Source: Steromphala cineraria
Lineage: Eukaryota > Mollusca > Gastropoda > Trochida > Trochidae
Direction: 5' to 3'
Assembly: GCA_916613615.1 (NCBI GenBank)
Contig: OU744731.1
Coordinates: 50,134,645-50,198,644, forward strand
DNA: 64,000 bases
Shown one piece after another: positions 9,821 to 19,389 of the stretch. The position numbers were made by a program, and so were the translations under genes. Every line of letters begins with the position of its first letter. Positions within the stretch are counted from its first letter, which is position 1. Below the pieces are notes generated by a model. The model made no database searches. It saw nothing but the letters and a program-made list of their open reading frames with translations, and was not told where the DNA came from.

Positions 9821-10302
9821 TAGTGATGTTGTTGAAACTTTTCCATCAAAGTTTATTGATGAAAAATATCATAGAATAACATGAACCTTAATTTTCCATC
9901 AAAACTATTTGAATTTGCCTCGTCAGTATTTAATCATAAATATTTTAGAATGTTGAACCTTTTCAATCAAAATTACATGATGGAAAATATCATAGAATGA
10001 TATGAACCTTTTCCATCAAAACTATTTGAAATTGCCTCGTCAGTATTTAATCATAAATATTTTAGAATGTTGAATCTTTTCCACCAATACTATTTGAATT
10101 AGTCACGTTAATATTTCATCAGAAATAATGCATATCGGTGAACCTTTTCCATCAAAATTACTTGATGGGAAATATATAGAATGTCAATATATCACAAGTA
10201 TAACAGAATCGCTGAACCTCTCGAAAAATTCGAATTCTGTAATTGTGGTCCCACTGTCGACTGAGCATAAGGGGAATGAAAATCAGTGGGCCCACATTTG
10301 AA
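9821..10302. repeat. Diverged tandem repeats, 'gaaccttttccatcaaa' unit
   Basis: The unit 'aaccttttccatcaaa' followed by 'actatttgaaattgcctcg' and 'tatttaatcataaata' recurs about five times between 9835 and 10200. The stretch ends at 10287-10302 with 'agtgggcccacattt', which pairs with the hairpin at 9734. The block 9733-10302 may therefore be one MITE of about 570 bp. Confidence 0.5.
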
Positions 10303-11493
10303 ACAATCATTCTGCAGTTAGGAATTGTCACACGAACTATCCCAAAACATACTCATAATCTTAGGAAAACTACTCACCCTAAATCACATTTATTGTCGAC
10401 TGTAAGTGCCATTTTATCAAGAAATCAAGGAAAATGTAACGGAGATAGGATACAGACACGCCATTAGTATCCATTGCGCGCGTGACTACGTCAACAACGG
10501 CCGTAGCTCCGCATGAAAGTGGGAAAACAGAGTTACTTCCCTTAGAAAAGGCCCAACCACCGATAATGCGGTTTCGCCCGGTCCATTGGTCGTTGAAATA
10601 CCAGGATATGCTTAAAACAAATATCATTGGCTGAAACTTCTCTTTGAAGTTTCCAAGAGTAATATAGAGAGAAACTTCTGCCATTAGTTTTCAATATCAG
10701 ATGTTACATAACTTTGGGGTCTCTGGACCCCAAAGCAATAAGTAATGTGGCTTCAAATGGGCACCAGTATAAGAAAACTCTTTCTCCTGTAAGTATTATA
10801 CAAAAATATACCACCAACCTTCGTTTTGAATTACTAAAATATATGTCCGTTAACGAGTTTTTTCATTAAAAGTTACACGTAGGCCTACTGATCTAGGAAA
10901 TGCTCAGTTACCGTCATCATCATGTTTCAGTTACCGTCATCATGCCCGATTTTTAAAACTTGAATATATTCAATAATATGCATTTAGAAAGGGAAATATT
11001 TTTAGAATCTCGTCTCCACGTCAACCTGCATCTAAGCGCATTATTGAATTTATCTGAATGTATCTGAATAACTAGAATATCGCGTGAAAAGTTTCGAAGC
11101 GTATGACGCGCCGCCATGTTGGGATGATCGTAACTAAAGTTACGGTCATCGGTTTACGCACAGTGTACTGAAAATTGCGAGTACACCGCTCCAACACTGT
11201 GAATAGAGGCCTGTACTATTTTTTGGTTTCGGTCTCGCTTCATAAGTCAGTATTTCCCTATGGATACTGTTTGACTGAGTACTAAACAGTTACCATTTCA
11301 GTTGTCCCACATTAGTAAGCTATGCTATCGTATTGATTGTGATACATTCTTCGACTGTGCAAAAAATCGCCACACTGATCGTTGTCTGCTGACTCGCCTA
11401 TTGTGAAACAAACTATAGGCCAAACCAGATCCATACCTGGACGACCAGCTACAATATCGTTAACAGCCTCGAAACGTAAACAAACCGTTGTAC
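10303..11493. promoter_or_regulatory. Upstream region of the candidate FANK1 first exon
   Basis: No gene is recognised over 1.2 kb. The stretch is less AT-rich than its surroundings and has CpG-bearing pieces. There is a YY1-like 'gccgccatgtt' at 11111-11121 and an inverted pair 'gtaactaaagttac' nearby. A 101-codon open frame on the - strand (10684-10379) has no recognisable domain. Its 'aagggaagtaactc' core resembles mollusc transposon ends, so I do not call it a gene. Confidence 0.35.
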
Positions 11494-11629
11494 ATGGCGG
11501 AAGTTAAGAAAAGAGTGTCAACGAGACTGAGAGATACCGGTCTTCTACGTGTTTTGTTCTCAGACAGTAAAAGTTTATCTGGCGTCGTCATGTCTAAACA
11601 GCCAATATCTTCGGAAAATGTCGCTTTTG
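11494..11629 (+). CDS. Candidate FANK1 exon 1
   Basis: The open frame starts at 11494 (context 'tacatggcggaag') and ends at TTTG|GTAAGA. It encodes 45 codons plus one base. A second in-frame ATG at 11611-11613 ('MSKQPIS') would give a shorter N-terminus, closer in length to vertebrate FANK1. The +1 phase fits the next exon (33601), which starts with two bases of a codon. No homology is recognisable in this segment, as expected for a poorly conserved N-terminus. It could instead be the first exon of an unrelated gene. Confidence 0.5.
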
Positions 11630-11657
11630 GTAAGATTTAAGAACTATTTCATTTCAT

Positions 11658-11668
11658 ACCAAATAGGC
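11658..11668. repeat. LINE target-site duplication, left copy
   Basis: 'accaaataggc', repeated at 12198-12208 on the other side of the LINE fragment. Confidence 0.8.
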
Positions 11669-12197
11669 ACCATCTTATTTTTCATCAGGTATGCGTAGGT
11701 TAAATATTTATCATACACGTTTAAGATATCACGTAAGTGAGTTGAAATATGATTTATTTAAAGTTGGCATTAAGGCGGATTCAACATGTGAATGTGGTTA
11801 TTTATGCGAAAATGTTTTTCACTTTATGTTTGAGTGTCCTTTATATGATGAACACAGATTAAGAATGTTAAATGTATTAAAATCATATGTTAATGAAGAT
11901 GCCGTAAATTTAGATTTAGTTTTATGTGGCAGTAAAAGCCTTTCAATTTTACAAAATCAGGTCATTTTCAAGGCAGTCCAACAATATATTTTAAACAGCA
12001 AGCGCTTCTGTTGACTGCAGCATGTACATATTTACTTTTGTAAATATCTTTCTACCATTCTGTATTATACTATTTTCCATGTTTTCATGTATGTCACTAT
12101 ATATCTATCATTTTGTAAATACTTGGGAGAAGGTTACCTAAGTTGGATAACTTGTTCCTAATCCCTTTCTTTATTGAATAAAATATGTTTAAATCAA
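11669..12197 (+). mobile_element. 5'-truncated non-LTR retrotransposon
   Basis: A 529-bp insertion in FANK1 intron 1 flanked by an 11-bp direct repeat. The open frame 11691-12014 is the C-terminal tail of a LINE reverse transcriptase protein, with a CCHC-like knuckle 'CECGYLCENVFHFMFECPLY'. The frame is intact from the truncation point to the stop. The 3' part carries 'gaataaaatatgtttaaatc'. It looks fairly young, because both frame and duplication are preserved. Confidence 0.82.
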
Positions 12198-12336
12198 ACC
12201 AAATAGGCCTATAACAGAATAGCTAGATTGTTGACAACTAATTTAATTAAAGAGCCACTTTATAAATCATCCGTTTGTTCGAGAATTACTTAGGTCATGA
12301 ATAGAATCATTTAAAAAATAATGTACATAGTGATAG

Positions 12337-12665
12337 TATTTTTTTAAAAACGAGGTGAGGTGAGGGGAAATCGGGTTTATCGCCGCTTTCAGGAGTATTT
12401 CACTTATATTGCGGCAGCTAGTATTATTGGAGGGAGAAAGCCTGCAACACTATTGTGGCTATGTATTGCATGGAAACCTGCGAGCATCGGTTGGAACTAG
12501 CGAACCATGGGTGGTACTGCACTGGAATTCAGTGTAGCATTGCACCCAAACCTGACTGCGTGTAGAACAGTTCTCTACTGCAGACAAAGTTGCTGAGCCC
12601 CTGGCGGAATTCGACCAAAGACCTCCTGATCAGAAGCCGAACGTGCTAAACACTTTTAAAAAACG
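12337..12665 (-). mobile_element. tRNA-derived SINE, decayed
   Basis: Read on the - strand, about 12660 to 12590 has a tRNA-like head. It has 'ttagcacgttcggcttctga' and a box B-like 'ggtcgaattccg'. The body runs down to the 'cctcacctcacctcgtt' end near 12340. It is too diverged to be a tRNA gene. Confidence 0.5.
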
Positions 12666-13419
12666 AGCACCAGGTATTCATTCATTCATGTTTTTTAAAA
12701 TACAGTGACATTATAAAAGCGACAGTGACAGTGACAGGTATATATAAAGATAATTTTAGAAATCCACCTAAGACAACCAAATGGACATTATTAACTGAAG
12801 GTACCAGTCATTTATCACAGCTAGCTAGGGGAGTGTGCTTGTGTTTTTAAGAGTCGTGCAAATGCTATACAACTATAATATTATGTAGGAAGTTGTCTTA
12901 TCTTTTGAAGTTTGATTGGAAATAAATGCTATAAAGTAATGATGAAAGTTTCCATAAATGTACAAGATTTGTCAATAAGGTTATTACAAAAAGAGCTACA
13001 AGGTTCACAAATTAAAAGAACATGTTTTTTATTAGTCAGTAAGATACTTTTATAGATAAGCAGAGAGAAAGTCTTTCTTCATATGGTGTTGCTTGGTGTC
13101 TTCCTGTGTTAACAGCTATTCTGAAGTTACTGCATCTGAAAGGTGATAAAATCCACTTTAAAGAAACAGTCCTATCGGGTATTTTTTGTGGAAACAAAAT
13201 TGACGAGGACTTTCCTGTTAACAAATATATATATGATTTTTACATGATTATTTCACACTTAATTTCAAATATATTAGTGAGGTTAACATTTCAGGTGTTC
13301 AAGATTTAACAATTTGACAAAGAATAAATTGTAGTTATCACTCAACAAAGTAAACATCGTGAAATGAAGCCAATTATCAGAGCTAGGATCGAGGAATGCA
13401 TTACTACGACAGAACATTG
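12666..13419. other. Intron 1 sequence without recognisable features
   Basis: AT-rich. Short open frames (for example 13106-13309 and 13036-13224) show no family motif or splice context. A small 'gacagtgacagtgacag' run occurs near 12721. Confidence 0.5.
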
Positions 13420-13925
13420 GTGGCCCTGTGGTCCCAATAAGGGCCACAGGGGCCACGCCCTTAAACCTATTTTCATCTTCTTCTCCAGAAACATAAGGCC
13501 TAGAAAGCTGAAACCTTGTGTACATACTCCTTGACTATTAAGTGAGGAATAATTCATAGCTTTTGTGGCCCTGTGACCTCTAATAAGGGCCACATGGGCC
13601 ACACCCTTAAAACCTATTTACATCTTTTTCTCCAGAAGCGTAAGGCCTAGAAAGCTGAAACCTTGTGAACATACTACTTGACTAGTGAGGAATATAACTC
13701 ATAACTTTGGTGACCCTTTGGCCCCTAATAAGGGCCACACCTTTAAAACCTGTTTTCATCCCCTTTTCCAGAAGCTTAAGGTCTAGAAATCAAAAGCCTT
13801 GTCTATGGACTCCTATGTTAGATAAGGAGGATTCTAAATTGTACATTTGGTGACCCTGTGGATCCTACTAAGGGGAGAGCCACATTTGCCACACCCTAAA
13901 GCAAAATTGAAGACTGATGAGCTAC
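13420..13925 (+). repeat. Diverged tandem repeat, unit about 145-150 bp, three to four copies
   Basis: Each unit has 'ggccctgtggtccc', 'aagggccaca', 'cttaaaacctattttcatc', 'ttctccagaa', 'aaggcctagaaagctgaaa' and 'ccttgtg'. Units begin near 13421, 13566, 13711 and 13850. The same family appears at 31640-31915 in a hairpin-headed element, so this is probably the core of a decayed copy. Confidence 0.7.
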
Positions 13926-14114
13926 AGAGCCAATGGCTCTATTTTTTATATATTTTTTATAATGAATTAGCACAATTCAGCACATTTGTTAAGATGACTG
14001 ACGAAAGCTGACAGATAGGTGTCTTTAAGTGAGATAGGAGAGATGAGATAAGATAGTATTCAACAGACAGCAGGGAGTTATACTGTTTATATGGGTAAGA
14101 ATCAGATAGGTTTT

Positions 14115-16300
14115 TAGCTCACCTTTACGAAGTAAATGTGAGCTTATGTCATGGCGCTTCGTCCATCGTCCGTCTGTCCGTACGTCTGTCCGTCCGTCCC
14201 GCTTCTTGTTAGCGCGATATCTAATGAACCGCTCAACCTAGAATCTTCAAACTTGGTACCAGTCTTCATCTGGGGAATACGCAGACCTGAAAAGCTTTTG
14301 GTGACCTTGACCTCATTTTCAAGGTCACAGCGAGACTTTGACCAGTTTTGAAAATGTTGTTAGCGCTATATCTAATGAACTGCTCAACCTAGAATCTTCA
14401 AACTTGGTACCAGTCTTCATCTGGGGAATACGCAGCCCTGAAAAGCTTTTGATGACCTTGACCTCATTTTCAAGGTCACAGCGAGACTTTGACCAGTTTT
14501 GAAAATGTTGTTAGCGCGATATCTAATGAACTTCTCAAACTAGAATCTTTAAACTTGGTACCAGTCTTCATCTCAGGTATACGCAGAGCTGAAAAGCTTT
14601 TGGTGACCTTGACCTCATTTTCAAGGTCACAGCGAGACTTTGACCAGTTTTGAAAATGTTGTTAGCGCGATATCTAATGAACCGCTCAACCTAGAATCTT
14701 CAAACTTGGTACCAGTCTTCATCTGAGAAATACGCAAACCTGAAAAGCTTTTGGTGACCTTGACCTCATTTTCAAGGTCACAGCGAGACTTTGACCAGTT
14801 TTGAAAATGTTGTTTGCGCGATATCTAATGAACCGCTCAACCTAGAATCTTCAAACTTGGTACCAGTCTTCATCTGAGAAATACGCAGACCTGAAAAGCT
14901 TTTGGTGACCTTGACCTCATTTTCAAGGTCACAGCGAGACTTTGACCAGTTTTGAAAATGTTGTTAGCGCGATATCTAATGAACCGCTCAACCTAGAATC
15001 TTCAAACTTGGTACCAGTCTTCATCTGAGAAATACGCAAACCTGAAAAGCTTTTGGTGACCTTGACCTCATTTTCAAGGTCACAGCGAGACTTTGACCAG
15101 TTTTGAAAATGTTGTTAGCGCTATATCTAATGAACTGCTCAACCTAGAATCTTCAAACTTGGTACCAGTCTTCATCTGGGGAATACGCAGACCTGAAAAG
15201 CTTTTGATGACCTTGACCTCATTTTCAAGGTCACAGCGAGACTTTGACCAGTTTTGAAAATGTTGTTAGCGCGATATCTAATGAACTTCTCAAACTAGAA
15301 TCTTTAAACTTGGTACCAGTCTTCATCTCAGGTATACGCAGAGCTGAAAAGCTTTTGGTGACCTTGACCTCATTTTCAAGGTCACAGCGAGACTTTGACC
15401 AGTTTTGAAAATGTTGTTAGCGCGATATCTAATGAACCGCTCAACCTAGAATCTTCAAACTTGGTACCAGTCTTCATCTGAGAAATACGCAAACCTGAAA
15501 AGCTTTTGGTGACCTTGACCTCATTTTCAAGGTCACAGCGAGACTTTGACCAGTTTTGAAAATGTTGTTTGCGCGATATCTAATGAACCGCTCAACCTAG
15601 AATCTTCAAACTTGGTACCAGTCTTCATCTGAGAAATACGCAGACCTGAAAAGCTTTTGGTGACCTTGACCTCATTTTCAAGGTCACAGCGAGACTTTGA
15701 CCAGTTTTGAAAATGTTGTTAGCGCGATATCTAATGAACCGCTCAACCTAGAATCTTCAAACTTGGTACCAGTCTTCATCTGAGAAATACGCAAACCTGA
15801 AAAGCTTTTGGTGACCTTGACCTCATTTTCAAGGTCACAGCGAGACTTTGACCAGTTTTGAAAATGTTGTTTGCGCGATATCTAATGAACCGCTCAACCT
15901 AGAATCTTCAAACTTGGTACCAGTCTTCATCTGAGAAATACGCAGACCTGAAAAGCTTTTGGTGACCTTGACCTCATTTTCAAGGTCACAGCGAGACTTT
16001 GACCAGTTTTGAAAATGTTGTTTGCGCGATATCTAATGAACCGCTCAACCTAGAATCTTCAAACTTGGTACCAGTCTTCATCTGAGGAATACGCAGACTT
16101 GAAAAGTTTTTGGTGACCTTGACCTCATTTTCAAGGTCACAGCGAGAATTTGACCAGTTTTGAAAATGTTGTTAGGGCCATATCTCATGAACCCATTAAC
16201 CTTGAGTCTTCACAGGGGACAAAATATTCATCTCTGTACGTCCGTCCGTCCGTCCCGCTTCTTGTTGTTAACATCAATTTGCGGCGGGGGATCTTGTCAC
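14115..16300 (+). mobile_element. Hairpin-headed element with 151-bp tandem core (pearl/BIV160-like)
   Basis: The left end is a hairpin (14115-14144, 'agctcac...gtgagct') followed by a 'cgtccgtctgtccg' stretch. The core is 13 tandem units. The right end repeats 'cgtccgtccgtccgtcccgc' and closes with 'gcggcgggggatcttgtcac'. This architecture matches the tandem-core elements of bivalves called pearl, with unit sizes near 160 bp. Those have been linked to non-autonomous Helitrons; that link is recalled, not tested here. Confidence 0.75.
14208..16170 (+). repeat. Tandem array, 13 copies of an exact 151-bp unit
   Basis: The 'gttagcg' or 'gtttgcg' unit start recurs at 14208, 14359, 14510, 14661, 14812, 14963, 15114, 15265, 15416, 15567, 15718, 15869 and 16020. 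A decayed partial starts at 16171. Spacing is constant at 151 bp with no indels. Variant bases show that units 2-6 (14359-15113) and 7-11 (15114-15868) form two copies of a 755-bp block. Every unit carries 'gtgaccttga...tcaaggtcac', a 10-bp inverted pair. Confidence 0.93.
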
Positions 16301-17215
16301 CTTTGTGACAAATACTTGTGTGTTTATTGTTTTTAATCATAATACTTAGAATTTCTACACAAAGATACACAACAGATATGGGGCAAAAGGTCTGCGTTAG
16401 CTTATGGTAATTTTCAATGATAAAGGTAAAGTTATTTAAATAAATCATGACAATTCAACTCCTATATATAAAAATATAAGAGCATGTTCAACTTCATAGC
16501 AATTATCCTGAAATGTCAAAGTTAAAATTTAGCCCAGTGTCTTGTGATCAATTAAGAAAAGACCTTGCTTGTTGCAAAGGTTGTTCTATTTAGGTAAACA
16601 TGATTTTTTAGGCCTAAGACCTGTAAGCTCAAAGAAATGTTTGACCAGGAAATAGTTGTTTAATATTGTTTTAAGTTTCTTAGAGAATCAATAAACAAAT
16701 TTAGTAGTTTTACAAACTGTGTGTGTTTAAATCGTCATTATCTGTCATATAAGATATATGTAATTGCATGCTCATCAATTAATGTTCTGCCGAAGTGTAT
16801 ATATGATGAGAGCAATGTCTTTTTACTAAAACATTAATTTCAAAACTTGCATATGAACCACATTGAACATTCATTCTACCATGACATTTCAAAATCCTCA
16901 AATTTCATTGGTTTATTTCTATGGTCGAACCTACGTTCGAACACGATTTTTATGACGGCCGATTCACCGTGGTTTGATACACATTGCCATAGAAACGAAC
17001 TTCATGACACGAGTCGACATGCATACAGTCACCGTACGCTTCAATAGTTGCTTCGTCTGAATACTAACTAAAAGTCTTTAATCGTTGTACTACCCATACT
17101 TTTATAGAAATAGAGTTTGATTCGCATCGATATCACGCAGGTTTATGTCCAGGAAAAAAGTCTATTTTCAAGCGAAAGGCTGAATGTAGATCATGGAGCT
17201 ACCGCAACCGGTTTT
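16301..17215. other. Intron 1 sequence without recognisable features
   Basis: AT-rich to 16880. A short less AT-rich piece follows at 16920-17040. No coding or repeat structure is recognised. Confidence 0.5.
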
Positions 17216-17310
17216 GGTTCAGTGATGTCACCAGTGACATCAACCTTTGACGTCATAAGCGCAAGACATTGTGACGTCACAGTGTTGACCGAAGCACAAC
17301 TGACGTTACG
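17216..17310. promoter_or_regulatory. Cluster of CRE-like sites
   Basis: 'gtgatgtcacc', 'gtgacatca', 'ttgacgtcat', 'gtgacgtcac' and 'tgacgtta' lie within 95 bp. This is seen in sequence only; function is unknown. Confidence 0.45.
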
Positions 17311-17345
17311 CGGTAGAAAATAAATGACATTTAAAACGCTAACAC

Positions 17346-17826
17346 TAGGATACGGGATAGCTCAGTCGCCAAGAGTGCCAGGCCAAGGTGTAAAAACCTA
17401 GAGTTCACCTCTGTTAGAACTCTATTTGTGTCACCCTGGAGCCCTAGAGTGTAGTGCAACAAAAACTGCGCACTTAGAAGATCCCACGAATTCATGTCAG
17501 TGGCTGAATGGTGGATACATGAACATGTGCATACGCCGAGCTGTCGGATATCAGCGTTCAGCAGTGTTGGACAAACTGCTGTGACTATGTGTCTCAGTTC
17601 ACCCAGCTGTGAATGGGTACCCTGTGAGGCATGGTAGAATGGTCCCTAACCTGAGCGCCATATATGGATGCCGGTTGAATACTCCCCAGGGAGTTGAATT
17701 GGAAAAAATAATCGTATGGTGAAAGAATGCCATTGACCAGGAGAAACAATGTAAGCGCCTTGAGCAACCAAGAGTTGATGGATATGTGCACTATATAAAT
17801 ATTCTTATAATAATATAATAATAATA
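17346..17826 (+). mobile_element. tRNA-derived SINE, about 480 bp
   Basis: The head 'gggatagctcagtcgccaag' followed by 'gttcacctc' matches tRNA A and B boxes. The body includes 'ctgtgaatgggtaccctg' and 'tgtaagcgccttgagcaacc'. The tail is 'gtgcactatataaatattc' followed by (aat)n. This layout is typical of metazoan tRNA SINEs that end in simple repeats. Confidence 0.8.
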
Positions 17827-17850
17827 AAAAAACTTGTCATGGTAGAATGG

Positions 17851-18033
17851 AGATAAACCTACTGTGTTTTTTAATTCGTGGTCTAACGTAGATTTGATAC
17901 CGTTGATGTTACATTCGATACCTGTTCATGTTACATTTGAAGCCTCACGCTAACGCGTTGGGCTCCAAATGACATCAACAGGTATGGAATCTACGTTAGA
18001 CCACGAAAATTAAAAAACACAGTAGGTTTATCT
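17851..18033. repeat. Foldback repeat, 183 bp
   Basis: The outer arms start 'agataaacctactgtgtttt' and end with its complement at 18033. They continue through 'cgtggtctaacgtagat'. The inner part ('ttgatgt...acattcgatacctgttcat') pairs less perfectly around 'acgctaacgcgttgggc'. Confidence 0.85.
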
Positions 18034-18804
18034 TCTAATTTAACAAAACAATGAAACAATTGATAAATCTTCTGTCAAGGTTGGTAGTTCAGAATTCAGA
18101 TTTCAGCATTCAACAGCCTTTCCTTCTAAAATTTTATGGTGCTACCTATATGGTCAGCAAATAATTAGTTACTACCATACAACCATTCACATCTGTGCTT
18201 GAATTGCCAAACACATTAATTACAAATGAAAGGATGTGAAGTATAATTCCACACCAGTAACCCATTTAAACCCAATTGATACAATACTATGACTTTACAA
18301 AGTTGATGACCGCACAGTGACGTCATAATGGCATACATATGGCAAGAGACTCATTCTATAAAAGTCATGTTGAAAAATTCATGTATTCTTAATTCTGATA
18401 TTTTAAATTTTATATGTGATTTATTCATTATATTTTTATGTAATATTATATTTTGATATTCATATTGTTGATTTATTTACTATTTGACAACAAATAGTTC
18501 CTGCACTCGAAAAATAAGAGGAAGGAAGTGACTCATCTTCAATTAAAGAGTGCATAGCTTTCTTTATCTGGGACATTCTTTCTATACATATTTTATTAAA
18601 TCAAGTTTGAAAACATATAGTGATAGATAGATAACAGACATTAAACATAATTCTCAATTGAAAAATAATGTACGGTTTCATCGGCCACCAAAAAAACTTG
18701 GGTCACTTCCCTCATATTTTGGAACTAATTATTGAAATAAACATTTTTTAAATAGCTTTTTTAAAAGGTGATTGAATAATAGCCGAAATTATGGAAGAAC
18801 CACA
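18034..18804. other. Intron 1 sequence without recognisable features
   Basis: AT-rich, with one 'gtgacgtcat' near 18319. Confidence 0.45.
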
Positions 18805-18949
18805 CTACTGACAACACAATTTTATTTTTGAATTAGGCATCATCTAAAGTGACCACCATCTGAGTTAGCAGTAAATTAAGATCTCTCATAAACATATAAT
18901 ATAGTCATTTTAGATGATGTCTATTTTTAGAAAAATGTGTTGTCAGTAG
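18805..18949. repeat. Inverted repeat with 47-bp arms
   Basis: 'ctactgacaacacaatttt' ... 'gcatcatctaaagtgac' at 18805-18853 pairs with 18903-18949. The loop is about 50 nt. It is a small foldback MITE, slightly diverged. Confidence 0.75.
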
Positions 18950-18987
18950 AACATTTGGTTTTCGGAAAGTGGAGTGGCTACTGATGC

Positions 18988-19058
18988 TTGTGATGTGTTA
19001 TGTATGTGATGTGTAATGTATGTGATGTGTAATGTATGTGATGTGTAATGTATGTAGT
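18988..19058 (+). repeat. Minisatellite, 'atgtatgtgatgtgta' x about 4
   Basis: A 16-bp unit repeated head to tail with nearly no variation. Confidence 0.85.
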
Positions 19059-19389
19059 ATCACGGGTTCAGGTCGTGTGTCATACACTGAGAAACATGAA
19101 TGACTCCGAAGATTCATGATCAGTCATGCGTACGATGGTCACGTTTTACAATCTTTCATATGAAAATGATATTGTGTTGAAAGTAGAACATTGCATTTTC
19201 AGAAAAAGGAATGTCTACTGATTCCCATGATATGTAATATATGTAGTCACGAAAAAAATGAGGCAATCCAAAAAAACTAGCTGCATATCGTGTTTCGGCC
19301 CTCAGTCTAATAATTCTAAGTTCAAACCTTCCTAGTATCATGTTACAAGGTAGATCAGTTTTAATGTGATATTTGCCTGCAACAGTCAA

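Noticed and set aside
10379..10684. 101-codon open frame on the - strand starting MAEVSLY
   Set aside because: No recognisable domain and no splice partners. The sequence includes transposon-end-like words.
12590..12660. Possible tRNA gene on the - strand
   Set aside because: Only a diverged SINE head. The B box is mutated and the stems are broken.
14151..14351. Open frame over the head of the 151-bp array
   Set aside because: It covers the 'cgtccg' leader and the first repeat unit. The other units have no such frame.
17346..17420. Possible tRNA gene
   Set aside because: The A- and B-box-like sequence belongs to a SINE with a long body and (aat)n tail. The acceptor and anticodon stems do not pair well.
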